A stretch of 64,000 nucleotides of DNA from Bacillus sp. ISL-41 (GCF_018613235.1 NZ_JAGGQP010000019.1:62001-126000); one strand, 5' to 3'. Shown: positions 16,702-26,301, numbered from the stretch's first letter. Notes: generated from the letters alone by a model not told the origin. Translations and numbers: made by a program.

Positions 16702-18219
16702 GTGACAACAGTAAAAGAGCAAAAATTCGAAGCAATGGCAGTAAAACGCGAGACATATCAGCTAATCATCAATGGAGTTCGCCAGGACAGTGTAAATGGT
16801 GAAACGTACAAAGTCTACAATCCGGCGACTGGCGAGGAAGTTGCAACTGTGGCTAAGGCTTCAAAAGAAGACGCTGAGCTAGCGGTACAGGCCGCAAGAA
16901 ATGCCTTCGATTTTGGAAAGTGGCGTCATTTCCCTGTAAACAAGCGCTCCCGCACATTGAATAAGATCGCTTCAATTATGCGCTCCCGTTTCAATGAGCT
17001 GGTAGAGTTGGAGATTCTTGATACAGGTAAATCACTGGCTGCAGCTCAGGGACAGGTGATGCAGGCAATCGAGGATTTCGAGTTTTACGCAGGTGCGATT
17101 GTCAGCCACCGCGGTGCCGTGAACAGCATGCCTGGCGCATTCCAAAATATTACCGAGAAAGAGCCTGTCGGCGTTTGTGCCCAGATCATTCCTTGGAACT
17201 ATCCAATGATGATGGCGGCTTGGAAGATTGCTCCCGCGATTGCAGTCGGATGCTCGGTTGTCGTGAAGCCAGCATCACTAACACCATTATCAGCGGTCGT
17301 TCTCGGTGAAATCTGTATCGAAGCAGGTGTACCTGAAGGCGTTGTGAACGTCATTCCTGGATCTGGTTCAGTAGTGGGGAACTATCTGGTCGAGCACGAT
17401 AAAGTCGACAAAGTAGCCTTTACAGGTTCAACGCCAATCGGCAAGGATATCATGGCAAGAGCTTCCCAAACCCTAAAGCGTGTGACTCTTGAACTTGGCG
17501 GAAAGTCACCGAGCATCGTTTTTGAAGATGCGGATATCGATGCTGCAGTAGCGGGCTCTTTATTCGGAATCTTCTACAATACAGGCCAATCATGCGAAGC
17601 ACGTTCTCGTTTGTATGTCCATGAGGATGTATATGATGAATTCATGGAAAAATTCGTGGCAAAAACAAAGCAGCTTAAGCTTGGAAATCCATTTGAAAAA
17701 GAAACTCATGTCGGCGCAGTCATCAGTCAGGACCAAATGGATGTCATTGATGGATATGTAAAATCTGCAGTTGCAGACGGAGCTGAAATTTTAGCAGGAG
17801 GAAAAGCTGCAAATCTCGAAGGCTATGAAAATGGCTACTGGTATGAGCCTACCATCATTGCTGAAACGAATCACAGCATGAAGGCTGTAAAAGAAGAAAT
17901 TTTCGGGCCGGTTGTTGTCGTCATGAAGTTCAAGGATGAAAAAGAAGCTGTCAAACTCGCGAATGACAGTGAATATGGACTTGGATCGGCCATCTGGACG
18001 AAGGATTACGGCCGTGCGACAAGGGTGTCAAAACAGATCCAGGCGGGGATCGTCATGATCAACTGCCCGTTCTCTGCATTCCCGGGCACACCATTCGGCG
18101 GCTATAAGCAATCCGGATTCGGCCGCGAACTGAGCATCGAAACACTTGATTTATATACAGAAACAAAGAGTATCGTCTCTTATTACGGCAGCCGCCCGCT
18201 AAATCCGTTTAACGTCTAA
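16702..18219 (+). CDS. NAD(P)-dependent aldehyde dehydrogenase of the paa operon
   Basis: Oxidises an aldehyde to the acid. The protein has about 505 residues: PWNYPMMMAAWKIAPA, the coenzyme loop GSTPIGKDIM, the general base in ELGGKSPSIVF, and nucleophile Cys in NTGQSCEARSR. I choose GTG 16702, 9 nt after AAAAGGAG, because ATG 16693 touches the ribosome site. It is a stand-alone ALDH, not the PaaZ fusion, so it may oxidise the ring-opened semialdehyde-CoA made in place of PaaZ. Phenylacetaldehyde is an alternative substrate. Confidence 0.85.
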   Translation: MTTVKEQKFEAMAVKRETYQLIINGVRQDSVNGETYKVYNPATGEEVATVAKASKEDAELAVQAARNAFDFGKWRHFPVNKRSRTLNKIASIMRSRFNELVELEILDTGKSLAAAQGQVMQAIEDFEFYAGAIVSHRGAVNSMPGAFQNITEKEPVGVCAQIIPWNYPMMMAAWKIAPAIAVGCSVVVKPASLTPLSAVVLGEICIEAGVPEGVVNVIPGSGSVVGNYLVEHDKVDKVAFTGSTPIGKDIMARASQTLKRVTLELGGKSPSIVFEDADIDAAVAGSLFGIFYNTGQSCEARSRLYVHEDVYDEFMEKFVAKTKQLKLGNPFEKETHVGAVISQDQMDVIDGYVKSAVADGAEILAGGKAANLEGYENGYWYEPTIIAETNHSMKAVKEEIFGPVVVVMKFKDEKEAVKLANDSEYGLGSAIWTKDYGRATRVSKQIQAGIVMINCPFSAFPGTPFGGYKQSGFGRELSIETLDLYTETKSIVSYYGSRPLNPFNV

Positions 18220-18224
18220 TCATG

Positions 18225-18262
18225 AGGCGAGCACTCTACGACCTGGGTGCTCGCCTTTCAGA
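18225..18262 (+). terminator. Weak intra-operon hairpin after the aldehyde dehydrogenase
   Basis: Perfect 10-bp stem AGGCGAGCAC / GTGCTCGCCT with a 12-nt loop. The following TTTCAGATTTT is a poor T-tract, so it may attenuate or stabilise rather than end transcription. Confidence 0.55.
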
Positions 18263-18286
18263 TTTTGTGAACAGGAGGAATATATA

Positions 18287-19150
18287 ATGAAGAAACTCGT
18301 CGTAATCGGTTCGGGTGTCATGGGAAGAGGAATTGCCTATGTCAGCAGCCTGGGCGGTTTTAATACTGTCCTGATTGATGTTGATGAAAAACAGCTTCTT
18401 AACGCCGAACAAGAAATCAACAGCATTTTTGATAAGGGGATTGCCAGAGGGAAAATCGCGCTAGAAGACGCAGAGTCCGCTAAAGCAAGGCTGAAATATT
18501 CGAATTTCCTTGCTGATAATGTGAAGGATGCTGATCTGGTCATCGAAGCCGTGCCTGAAAAAATAGATATCAAGAAAACGATTTTCGAAGTGATTGACCA
18601 GCATGCACCTGAACATTGCCTGTTTGCGTCCAATACATCGACAATGAGCCCTACAGAAATTGCCTCTTTTACGAAGCGTCCTGAGAAGGTCATTGCGATG
18701 CATTTCTTCAATCCGGTCCACAAAATGCCGCTTGTAGAAATTATCCGGGGTCTCGAAACGAGCGATGAAACAGCTGAAGCAATCCAGAAAGCGGCCATCC
18801 AGATGGGCAAAGAAACTGTCATCACCAACGAATTTCCTGGTTTCGTGACAAGCCGGATCAGCGCGTTAGTCGGCAACGAAGCCTTTTACATGCTGCAGGA
18901 AGGGTTGGGCAGCCCGGAGGATATCGATAAGGCAATTAAGCTGGGGCTGAATTATCCGATGGGGCCATTCGAGTTGGGTGATCTTGTTGGGCTGGATACA
19001 CGCTTGAACAATTTAAAATACCTTCATGAGAAGCTCGGTGAAAAATACCGCCCGGCACCATTGCTTGAACAATACGTTAAAGCTGGCCGTCTTGGCAGGA
19101 AGACTGGACGCGGTGTGTACGACTATCAAGAATCTGTGACGACGAAGTAG
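18287..19150 (+). CDS. paaH: 3-hydroxyacyl-CoA dehydrogenase PaaH
   Basis: Oxidises 3-hydroxyadipyl-CoA to 3-oxoadipyl-CoA with NAD. It has 287 residues with the Rossmann start VVIGSGVMGRGIAY, the catalytic FFNPVHKMPLVEII (His) and SNTSTMSPTEIA, and the C-terminal GLGLNYP-like domain. The size also fits 3-hydroxybutyryl-CoA dehydrogenase; operon context favours PaaH. RBS AGGAGGAA precedes ATG 18287. Confidence 0.9.
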   Translation: MKKLVVIGSGVMGRGIAYVSSLGGFNTVLIDVDEKQLLNAEQEINSIFDKGIARGKIALEDAESAKARLKYSNFLADNVKDADLVIEAVPEKIDIKKTIFEVIDQHAPEHCLFASNTSTMSPTEIASFTKRPEKVIAMHFFNPVHKMPLVEIIRGLETSDETAEAIQKAAIQMGKETVITNEFPGFVTSRISALVGNEAFYMLQEGLGSPEDIDKAIKLGLNYPMGPFELGDLVGLDTRLNNLKYLHEKLGEKYRPAPLLEQYVKAGRLGRKTGRGVYDYQESVTTK

Positions 19151-19162
19151 AGGAGGATGGCG

Positions 19163-20371
19163 ATGAGAGAAGTTGTGATTGTTGATGCAGTAAGAACACC
19201 GATTGGAAGGTACAACGGAAGCCTCCGTCATATCCGCCCGGATGATTTAGGGGCAATTGTTATCAAGGCGCTGGTCGATCGTAATCCAGATGTGCCTGCA
19301 GCTGAAATTGAAGAAGTAGTTTTTGGGAATGCCAACCAGGCAGGCGAAGACAATCGCAACGTTGCAAGGATGTCAGGGCTATTGGCTGGACTCCCTGTCG
19401 AGGTTGCCGGGACAACCATCAACCGATTGTGCGGTTCAGGCCTGGATGCTGTCAACTATGCGGCCAGAGCAATTTTGGCTGGTGAAGGCGATATTTTCAT
19501 AGCAGGCGGAACGGAAAGCATGACAAGGGCGCCATTCGTGATGGCAAAGCCTGAAAAAGAATTCCCACGCGGCAATATGGAGATGTTTGATACGACAATC
19601 GGATGGCGTTTCGTAAACACCAAGCTGAAGGAAATGTACGGAACGGACAGCATGCCGGAGACAGCAGAGAACGTGGCGAAAAAGTATAGCATTTCCAGGG
19701 AAGCCCAGGACGAATTTGCAGCAGAAAGCCAGCTTCGCGCACAAAAAGCGATGGAAGCCGGGCGATTTGAAAACGAAATCGTTCCTGTTGTTTACGAAGA
19801 TAAAAAAGGGAACAAGACTATCATTGACTCTGATGAACATCCAAGGCCAGGTACAACGGTTGAAAAACTGGCAAAGCTAAAGCCTTTATTCAAGGATGGG
19901 ACGGTAACGGCAGGCAATGCTTCTGGAGTGAATGACGGTGCGTCTGCGCTGCTTGTGATGAGCCGAGAGAAAGCTGATGAGCTTGGACTGAAGCCACTGG
20001 CAAGATATATTGTATCAGCAACAGCGGGATTGGAGCCTTCCATCATGGGAATGGGCCCTGTTTATGCAGTTCAAAAGGCTCTTAAACGGGCAAATCTGTC
20101 TGTTGGAGATATGGACTTGATTGAGTTGAACGAGGCGTTTGCTGCCCAATCCCTCGGCTGCATCCAGGAGCTGGGGCTGGACCATTCCAGGGTCAATGTA
20201 AACGGCGGGGCCATTGCGTTCGGCCATCCGCTCGGTGCAAGCGGTGCCCGTATTTTGACAACCCTTATATATGAAATGAAAAAGCGGGATTCCACGTATG
20301 GACTTGCGACGATGTGCGTCGGTGTAGGTCAGGGAATCGCGACGATTATCGAGAAAATAGGAGAGAGATAA
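19163..20371 (+). CDS. paaJ: Thiolase PaaJ (3-oxoadipyl-CoA thiolase)
   Basis: Cleaves 3-oxoadipyl-CoA (and the dehydrosuberyl analogue) with CoA. It has 402 residues with active Cys in [11 protein letters not shown], His in [14 protein letters not shown] and the second Cys in [10 protein letters not shown] choose ATG 19163, six nt after AGAGGAGG; ATG 19157 abuts that site. The stop overlaps the next start as TAATG. Confidence 0.92.
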   Translation: MREVVIVDAVRTPIGRYNGSLRHIRPDDLGAIVIKALVDRNPDVPAAEIEEVVFGNANQAGEDNRNVARMSGLLAGLPVEVAGTTINRLCGSGLDAVNYAARAILAGEGDIFIAGGTESMTRAPFVMAKPEKEFPRGNMEMFDTTIGWRFVNTKLKEMYGTDSMPETAENVAKKYSISREAQDEFAAESQLRAQKAMEAGRFENEIVPVVYEDKKGNKTIIDSDEHPRPGTTVEKLAKLKPLFKDGTVTAGNASGVNDGASALLVMSREKADELGLKPLARYIVSATAGLEPSIMGMGPVYAVQKALKRANLSVGDMDLIELNEAFAAQSLGCIQELGLDHSRVNVNGGAIAFGHPLGASGARILTTLIYEMKKRDSTYGLATMCVGVGQGIATIIEKIGER

Positions 20372-21147
20372 TGAACTACATTAAATTCCAGAAAGAGCAG
20401 CATATCGCATATGTGACGATTGACCGTCCGGAATCGCTGAACTGTTTCAATTTTGAAACGCTCCAGGAGCTGGGCGATTTAGTAGACAGACTTCACACTG
20501 ATACAGACGTCAGAGTAGTAATTTTTACCGGAGCAGGGGAGAAAGCCTTCAGCGCCGGTGCCGACTTGAAAGAAAGGAAGCATCTTACTGAGGAAGAAGT
20601 TCGCCGTAATGTGAAAAAGATCCGCGATGTTTTCAGCGCGATTGCCGAGCTGCCGCAGCCGACGATTGCCGCTGTGAACGGCTTTGCTTTTGGCGGAGGT
20701 TTCGAACTGATGCTAGCATGTGACTTTAAGATTGCTGCAGACAGTGCCTTGATGGGCATGACAGAGGTAAGCTGGGGCATTATTCCTGGCGCAGGCGGTA
20801 CACAGCGTCTGTCAAGGCTGATCGGTGAAATGAAGGCGAAGGAATTGATTTTGACAGCAAGAAAGATTTCGGCTGAAAAAGCTTATGAACTGGGAATTCT
20901 TACATCGGTAGAATCAAAAGAAGAAGTCATGACAGCCTGCAAGGAGCTTGCTGAGGAAATCCTCCAGAATGCGCCGATTGCAGTAATACAGGCGAAGTAT
21001 GCCATCCACCATGGCAGCAGCACAGATTTGCAGACAGGTCTGGCAATTGAATCCAAAGCTTATGAAGTAACCATTCCAACAAAGGATCGAGTGGAAGCGT
21101 TAAATGCCTTCAGCGAAAAACGTAAGCCTGTTTTTACGGCACAGTAA
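20371..21147 (+). CDS. Second enoyl-CoA hydratase of the paa operon
   Basis: Crotonase of 258 residues with both catalytic glutamates (GMTEVSWGIIPGAGGTQR and AKELILTARKIS) and GFAFGGGFELMLACD. ATG 20371 follows GGAGAGAG and overlaps the paaJ stop by one base. Having two glutamate-bearing hydratases plus PaaG may cover hydration of 2,3-dehydroadipyl-CoA and another step; the exact substrate cannot be read from sequence. Confidence 0.85.
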   Translation: MNYIKFQKEQHIAYVTIDRPESLNCFNFETLQELGDLVDRLHTDTDVRVVIFTGAGEKAFSAGADLKERKHLTEEEVRRNVKKIRDVFSAIAELPQPTIAAVNGFAFGGGFELMLACDFKIAADSALMGMTEVSWGIIPGAGGTQRLSRLIGEMKAKELILTARKISAEKAYELGILTSVESKEEVMTACKELAEEILQNAPIAVIQAKYAIHHGSSTDLQTGLAIESKAYEVTIPTKDRVEALNAFSEKRKPVFTAQ

Positions 21148-21148
21148 T

Positions 21149-21176
21149 CCATAGGGAGAAATCCCTATGGTTTTTC
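21149..21176 (+). terminator. Terminator after the paa operon
   Basis: Perfect CCATAGGG / CCCTATGG stem, then TTTTTCGCTTTT. Confidence 0.88.
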
Positions 21177-21226
21177 GCTTTTAAAGCAAAAAGTTTTTGC
21201 AAAATAATGATAATACTGTAAAATAT

Positions 21227-21253
21227 TCTATAACGGTTTTAATACGTATAACA
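21227..21253. promoter_or_regulatory. Degenerate AACG half-sites upstream of paaX
   Basis: CTATAACGG and ACGTATAAC lie here in an AT-rich stretch 25-50 nt before the paaX start. They resemble halves of the ATATAACGTTATAT operator seen at the paa and ABC transporter promoters but do not form a clean palindrome. Autoregulation of paaX is inference. Confidence 0.35.
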
Positions 21254-21277
21254 AAAACGGATGAGGATGACATAAGC

Positions 21278-22153
21278 TTGAATACAAGATCAATGATTTT
21301 CACTTTATACGGTGACTATATCTCACACTACGGAAGCAAGATTTGGATTGGCAGCCTGATTCGGCTTCTGAATGAGTTTGGCCACAACGATCAGTCAGTA
21401 AGAGCGGCGATTTCCCGTATGAACAAGCAGGGTTGGGTCCAGGCTGAGAAAATTGGGAACAAGAGCTATTATTCATTGACTCCACGCGGCCAAAAAAGGA
21501 TTGATGAGGCGGGTAAGCGTATTTTCAAATTGAAGCCCGAGGAATGGGACGGCAAGTGGAGAATCCTCATGTACACGATTCCTGAAGAAATCCGCAATGT
21601 CAGGGACGAGCTGCGCAAAGAACTGATCTGGAGCGGATTTGGATCGATGTCGAACAGCTTTTGGATTTCCGCCAATAATCTCGAGAGACAAGTCAAGGAC
21701 TTGATCGAGAAATATGAAATCGAACAATATGTCGATTTCTTTGTTGCAGAATACAAAGGGCCACATGAAAATCAGCGCCTTGTTGAAAAAAGCTGGGACC
21801 TTAAGGAAATTAACGCAAAATACCAGGAATTCATCAGTGAGTACAGCCAGAAATACATCATAGATAAAAATAAGATCCAAAAAGGCAGCATGTCTGACGC
21901 TGAATGCTTTGTGGAGCGCACAAAGCTAGTCCATGAATACAGGAAGTTCCTCTTCTTTGACCCGGGCCTTCCTGAAGAACTATTGCCTGAAAAATGGCTC
22001 GGAAGCCACGCATCCGCATTATTCAGCGAATATTATAAGGAACTGGCAGAACCAGCATCCCGCTTTTTTGAGTCAGTCTTCAAAGAAGGAAATGAAATTA
22101 AGCATAAAGACGTGGACTATAATGTAATGGACCACCCTTATATTCTTGAATGA
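21278..22153 (+). CDS. paaX: Phenylacetate catabolon repressor PaaX
   Basis: Transcription factor of the PaaX family; in E. coli PaaX represses paa genes and is released by phenylacetyl-CoA. About 291 residues from TTG 21278, eight nt after GAGGATG. The N-terminal winged helix includes MIFTLYGDYISHYG and SVRAAISRMNKQGWV, and GKWRILMYTIPEEIR starts the central PaaX domain. The longer frame from 21197 lacks a ribosome site and would read through the presumed operator. It follows the paa terminator, so it probably has its own promoter. Confidence 0.92.
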   Translation: MNTRSMIFTLYGDYISHYGSKIWIGSLIRLLNEFGHNDQSVRAAISRMNKQGWVQAEKIGNKSYYSLTPRGQKRIDEAGKRIFKLKPEEWDGKWRILMYTIPEEIRNVRDELRKELIWSGFGSMSNSFWISANNLERQVKDLIEKYEIEQYVDFFVAEYKGPHENQRLVEKSWDLKEINAKYQEFISEYSQKYIIDKNKIQKGSMSDAECFVERTKLVHEYRKFLFFDPGLPEELLPEKWLGSHASALFSEYYKELAEPASRFFESVFKEGNEIKHKDVDYNVMDHPYILE

Positions 22154-22173
22154 CAATGTCTATGAATATGTAA

Positions 22174-22210
22174 AAGCTGGCCAGGGAAGAACCTGTGCCA
22201 GCTACTTTTT
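22174..22210. terminator. Bidirectional terminator between paaX and the BCCT gene
   Basis: AGCTGGC-CAGG pairs with CCTG-T-GCCAGCT. Flanking A and T runs serve both convergent genes. Confidence 0.8.
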
Positions 22211-23717
22211 AAATGGATTTGTCTTCTCTAAGCCCTTTAATAACTGAGATGCACATGAGTACAATCAGAAGTGCAAATGGAAGGGCAGTAGTAATGGAAG
22301 CTGCCTGGAGTGATTTTAAACCTCCGCTGATTAATAGCACGGCTGCTGTGCCGGAAATGATAAACCCCCAAATCAATTTGACATATTTCTTGGGGTTAAG
22401 AGTTCCTCGTGATGACAAAATACTTAACACATAGGTGGCAGAGTCTGCAGATGTAATAAAAAAGATAGTGATAAGCAACAGCCCGGCAATGCTAAGAACC
22501 TTCCCGAACGGCAGATTTTCAAGCATGATAAACAGGGCTGTTTCTACGTTTTCTTTTGCCGGTTTGACTAGGTCCAGTCCCTCGTAAATTTGCATGTGAA
22601 GAGCTGTACCCCCAAACACAATAAACCACAGGCCGCCCATCAATGCAGGAACAAACAAGACCCCGAGCACGAATTCACGGATTGTCCGCCCTCTGGAAAC
22701 TCTGGCAATGAACGTGCCTACAAATGGTGCCCAGGAAATTCCCCAAGCCCAATAAAAAATTGTCCAATCCCCTCTCCAGGATGAGTCCTTAAAAGGACTG
22801 AGCCCAAGGCTGAGCTGAAAATAGTTCCCTATATAGCTGCCAAAAGAGGTTATTGCACTCTCAAGCAAAAAGACAGTAGGTCCAGCGAACAATACAAACA
22901 GGAATAATAGGCTTGCTATTCCAAGATTGATATTGCTTAATATTCGAATCCCTTTATTGACTCCGGAAAGGGCCGAAATCATGAAGAGAACGGTAACAAC
23001 TGCGATGACAATCAATTGGGACATGGAACTGTTCGGAAATCCCAAAACCTTGCCCAATCCCCCGGATACCTGCATGGCACTGAGACCAAAAGTAGTCGCT
23101 ACTCCAATGGCAGTAGCGATGATGGATACGATATTAATGGATTTTCCTAAAAATCCATTTACTTTTTCGCCCAGCAACGGGTAAAACGCATGACTGATCA
23201 GGCTTGCTTTATTTTTGCGGAATTTGAAATAAGCAATTGTCAATCCAACGAGACCATAACCAGCCCAGGGCTGGAGACCCCAGTGGAATACACTGTATTT
23301 CAGTGCTGATTCAGCTGCTTCAGTGCTCCTTGCTTCAACCCCGGGTGCCGGGTCGGCGTAATGCTGAAGGGGCTCTGCCACACCCCAAAATACTAGTCCT
23401 ACTCCCATTCCCCCGGCAAATAATAGGCCGAGCCATGTAAAGTAAGAATACTTAGGTTCATCCTCATCCTTGCCCAGTTTAATATTCCGATAAGGACTGA
23501 ACGCAAGATACAGCATGAAAAAGACAAAAAAAGTAGTTGCTGCCATGTAAAACCAGCTGAAATAGCTGATTGTCCAATTCAGCGCTTTATTGGCGCTGCT
23601 GCTAAGATTTTCGGGAGCAACTACTCCCCATAAAACAAAACCAAGTACAAAGGCTGCAGATATATATAATGTGATCCCTGGTTGTTTTTTTTGTGAAATA
23701 ATATCCCTCCTTATCAT
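22209..23717 (-). CDS. BCCT-family betaine/choline/carnitine transporter
   Basis: Secondary transporter with 12 predicted membrane helices (about 500 residues), usually importing glycine betaine, choline or carnitine with sodium or protons. It has the BCCT signature GGMGVGLVFWGVAEP, HWGLQPWAGYG, and the substrate-binding helix WTIFYWAWGISWAPFVGTFIARVSRGRT in which several Trp form the betaine cage. The annotated ATG at 23717 has no ribosome site; an AAGGAGGG lies inside the first codons, six nt before an in-frame ATT at 23699. Confidence 0.9.
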   Translation of the reverse strand: MIRRDIISQKKQPGITLYISAAFVLGFVLWGVVAPENLSSSANKALNWTISYFSWFYMAATTFFVFFMLYLAFSPYRNIKLGKDEDEPKYSYFTWLGLLFAGGMGVGLVFWGVAEPLQHYADPAPGVEARSTEAAESALKYSVFHWGLQPWAGYGLVGLTIAYFKFRKNKASLISHAFYPLLGEKVNGFLGKSINIVSIIATAIGVATTFGLSAMQVSGGLGKVLGFPNSSMSQLIVIAVVTVLFMISALSGVNKGIRILSNINLGIASLLFLFVLFAGPTVFLLESAITSFGSYIGNYFQLSLGLSPFKDSSWRGDWTIFYWAWGISWAPFVGTFIARVSRGRTIREFVLGVLFVPALMGGLWFIVFGGTALHMQIYEGLDLVKPAKENVETALFIMLENLPFGKVLSIAGLLLITIFFITSADSATYVLSILSSRGTLNPKKYVKLIWGFIISGTAAVLLISGGLKSLQAASITTALPFALLIVLMCISVIKGLREDKSI

Positions 23718-23889
23718 AATTTCAAGAAAAAGCCCTATAAAATATCTACCCTATCAAACGAGGGGAAATCATGGTCAGTTTTATTTACTGAATTAAGAAA
23801 ATTATCTTGTAAGGAATTAGCGGAGATAAGAAGCAGCTATGAGAATTTGGTATAATCGTGGGGAATACCGTAGTAAGCAGGAGGTACCT

Positions 23890-24927
23890 ATGAAAGTACG
23901 CGAAAGAGGAATTATAGTTGGCAGAATGTCCCCAGGGACCAATAACTGTATAACTGATGTACATGGTGTAATGGTCGGCCATGTAACATTGGATTATCCA
24001 CTGGATGACAAAGGTGAGGAGTTTGCCTGTACGGGTGTGACGGCAATCTTGCCGCATGGAGGGAATTTGTTCGAAGAAAAAGTTACTGCCGCCAGCTATG
24101 TCCTAAACGGCTTTGGGAAGACGACGGGGCTCATCCAGGTGAATGAACTCGGAACAATCGAGTCACCCATTATGCTGACAAATACCTTTGGAGTGCCGGC
24201 TGTCACCCAGGGGACTCTGGAGTACATGCTTGCCCAAAGTGAAGAGATTGGCGAAACGACAGGCACCATTAATATAGTCGTCGGTGAATGCAATGATAGC
24301 TATTTAAACTCGATTCGCCTTTTTCCGGTAAAACCTGAACATGCCATACAAGCAATTAAGAAAGCTTCAGCAAGTCCGGCAGAAGAAGGTGCCGTCGGAG
24401 CAGGAAAAGGTATGGTTTGCTTCGGCCATAAAGGTGGCATTGGAACAGCATCGCGAGTTGTAAAAAATGCCGACACTTATACCGTTGGCTGTCTGGTGCT
24501 CAGCAATTTTGGCAAAAAAGAAGAGTTCATGGCTAAGAAATATGGCATTCACTCAATAAAATCAGGACTAACCGAAACGGCAGACGGTTCCATCATGATC
24601 ATTCTTGCAACTAATTCCCCGTTAAGTGATCGCCAGCTGTTGCGCCTGGCAAAGAGATGTGGAATTGGCCTGGGCCGGACCGGCAGTCATTACAGTCATG
24701 GAAGCGGCGATATCGTGATTGCTTTTTCAACTGCCAATAAAGCAATGCACGATTCAGACGAAGGCATTCTATCAAGCAGCCAGATCAGGGATGACCATCC
24801 ATTAATGAACGAGCTATTCACGGCTGCGGCAGAAGCAACAGAAGAAGCCATCCTGAATTCCTTATCACAGGCTGAAACGACTAAAGGGAGAAAAGGCAGA
24901 GTTGTTGAGGCTTACCCTTTTTTGTAG
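23890..24927 (+). CDS. P1/DmpA-family (S58) self-processing aminopeptidase
   Basis: N-terminal-nucleophile hydrolase related to DmpA and beta-peptidyl aminopeptidases. It has 345 residues from ATG 23890 after CAGGAGGT. NCITDVHGVMVGHVT opens the fold, and ATNSPLSDRQLLRLAKR contains the Asn-Ser pair at which the precursor splits to expose the nucleophilic Ser. GLGRTGSHYSHGSGDI follows. The natural substrate is unknown. No signal peptide, so cytoplasmic. Confidence 0.88.
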   Translation: MKVRERGIIVGRMSPGTNNCITDVHGVMVGHVTLDYPLDDKGEEFACTGVTAILPHGGNLFEEKVTAASYVLNGFGKTTGLIQVNELGTIESPIMLTNTFGVPAVTQGTLEYMLAQSEEIGETTGTINIVVGECNDSYLNSIRLFPVKPEHAIQAIKKASASPAEEGAVGAGKGMVCFGHKGGIGTASRVVKNADTYTVGCLVLSNFGKKEEFMAKKYGIHSIKSGLTETADGSIMIILATNSPLSDRQLLRLAKRCGIGLGRTGSHYSHGSGDIVIAFSTANKAMHDSDEGILSSSQIRDDHPLMNELFTAAAEATEEAILNSLSQAETTKGRKGRVVEAYPFL

Positions 24928-24986
24928 GCAATATTAGGAGAAATGTGATAAGTTAAGAAAAACATAACCTGGAAGGAGAGGTACAT

Positions 24987-25661
24987 ATGCGAGACAAAGA
25001 AACTTTGAAGCAGGAGATTCTTGATGCTTTTCATTTTAGGCATGCCACAAAGGAATTTGATCCAAGCAAAAAGATTCCAGAGGAAGACTTCCGTTTTATC
25101 CTGGAGACCGGCCAGTTATCTCCAAGTTCTTTTGGTTTTGAACCGTGGCGCCTCCTTGTCGTACAGAGTGAGGAGCTTCGCGAAAAAGTTAAGAATACTG
25201 CCTGGGGAGCGTATGGCAAGCTTCCGGAAGCAAGTCATTTTGTGATTATCCTCGCGAGGACTAAAATCGATACTAAATATGATTCTGAATATCTTCAGGA
25301 TCATTTTAGAAACAAGAAAAAGATGCCTGAGGAATTCATGGCGAATTACCTCAAGCGAATTGAGGAATTCCAGAAGTCTGATTTTAAATTGCTCGACGGA
25401 GACCGCCCGCTATTTGATTGGGCGTGCAGGCAAACCTATATCGTCCTTGCCAATATGATGACAGCAGCAGCGCAAATCGGCATTGACTCATGTCCAATTG
25501 AAGGCTTCAATTTTGAAAAAATGAACAAACTTCTTGAAGATGAGGGATTGCTGGAAGGTGGCCATTTCGGAATTTCCGTTATGTGTGCGTTCGGCTATCG
25601 TGTAAAAGAACCCAACCCGAAGACAAGAAGACCATTGGATGACATCGTAAAATGGGTATAA
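24987..25661 (+). CDS. NAD(P)H nitroreductase family flavoprotein
   Basis: FMN-dependent oxidoreductase of 224 residues. The family marks are FHFRHATKEFD (FMN contact near 18), LETGQLSPSSFGFEPW, and GIDSCPIEGF near the C-terminal half. Closest in look to the YfkO/NfsB-type group. The physiological electron acceptor is unknown. RBS GGAAGGAGAGG precedes ATG 24987. Monocistronic, with a terminator shared with the converging gene. Confidence 0.88.
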   Translation: MRDKETLKQEILDAFHFRHATKEFDPSKKIPEEDFRFILETGQLSPSSFGFEPWRLLVVQSEELREKVKNTAWGAYGKLPEASHFVIILARTKIDTKYDSEYLQDHFRNKKKMPEEFMANYLKRIEEFQKSDFKLLDGDRPLFDWACRQTYIVLANMMTAAAQIGIDSCPIEGFNFEKMNKLLEDEGLLEGGHFGISVMCAFGYRVKEPNPKTRRPLDDIVKWV

Positions 25662-25671
25662 TAAAAGAGTA

Positions 25672-25702
25672 ACAAAGAGCCAGGCATCTGCCTGGCTCTT
25701 GT
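25672..25702. terminator. Bidirectional terminator
   Basis: AAGAGCCAGGC / GCCTGGCTCTT stem with an ATCT loop between convergent genes. Confidence 0.85.
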
Positions 25703-25705
25703 CAT

Positions 25706-26227
25706 TTAGGTAATATCCTTTAAAGTTTCTCGGTATTCCTTTCCCTTTTGAACATATGTATCGATCGATAGTTGAATCAGCTCCAGATCTTTATCGCCAA
25801 TCTCCCTGATGACTTTCCCGGGTGATCCGACAACAAGAGACCGCGGCGGTATTTTTTTGCCTGCAGGTATCAAAGTATTGGCCCCGATGATGCATTCTTC
25901 CCCGATTTCTGCTCCATCAAGGATGGTCGAGCCCATTCCGATAATGCATCGTTTCTTGATAGTGCACCCATGAAGGATGGCATTGTGGCCGACCGTGACT
26001 TCATCATCAATGACAAGTGGCGAGCCCTCATAAAGATGGCATGTGACATTATCCTGGATGCTGCAGCTGTCGCCTATAGTGATTGTATCTTCATCCCCGC
26101 GCAAAACTGCATTGAACCACACACTGGAATTCTTGCCGATTTTCACGTCACCGATGATGAAACTGCCGGGTGCCTGGAAAACTGTTTCATCAACGAACGG
26201 TTTTTTATCTGAATAACTTAGAATCAA
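25706..26227 (-). CDS. Gamma-carbonic-anhydrase-like hexapeptide-repeat protein (YtoA-like)
   Basis: Left-handed beta-helix protein of 173 residues with hexapeptide repeats (IGDVKIGKNSSVWFNAVLRGDED, IGDSCSIQDN, IDDEVTVGHNAILHGC, IGMGSTILDGAEIG). The metal-ligand His residues of the gamma class are visible in VTCHLYEG and GHNAILHGC, but whether it hydrates CO2 is unproven for such homologues. I choose TTG 26227, eight nt after AAAGGGGG; an ATG at 26248 lies before that ribosome site. Confidence 0.88.
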   Translation of the reverse strand: MILSYSDKKPFVDETVFQAPGSFIIGDVKIGKNSSVWFNAVLRGDEDTITIGDSCSIQDNVTCHLYEGSPLVIDDEVTVGHNAILHGCTIKKRCIIGMGSTILDGAEIGEECIIGANTLIPAGKKIPPRSLVVGSPGKVIREIGDKDLELIQLSIDTYVQKGKEYRETLKDIT

Positions 26228-26301
26228 TGAAAAATCCCCCTTTTTCAATTGTCATAATTTTAGAACTAGTATAACATTAATTTAACGAAGGGGGAATTTT
26301 T

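Noticed and set aside
18225-18262. End of the paa operon
   Set aside because: The stem is strong but the T-tract is poor, and the following genes are paaH, paaJ and a crotonase of the same pathway.
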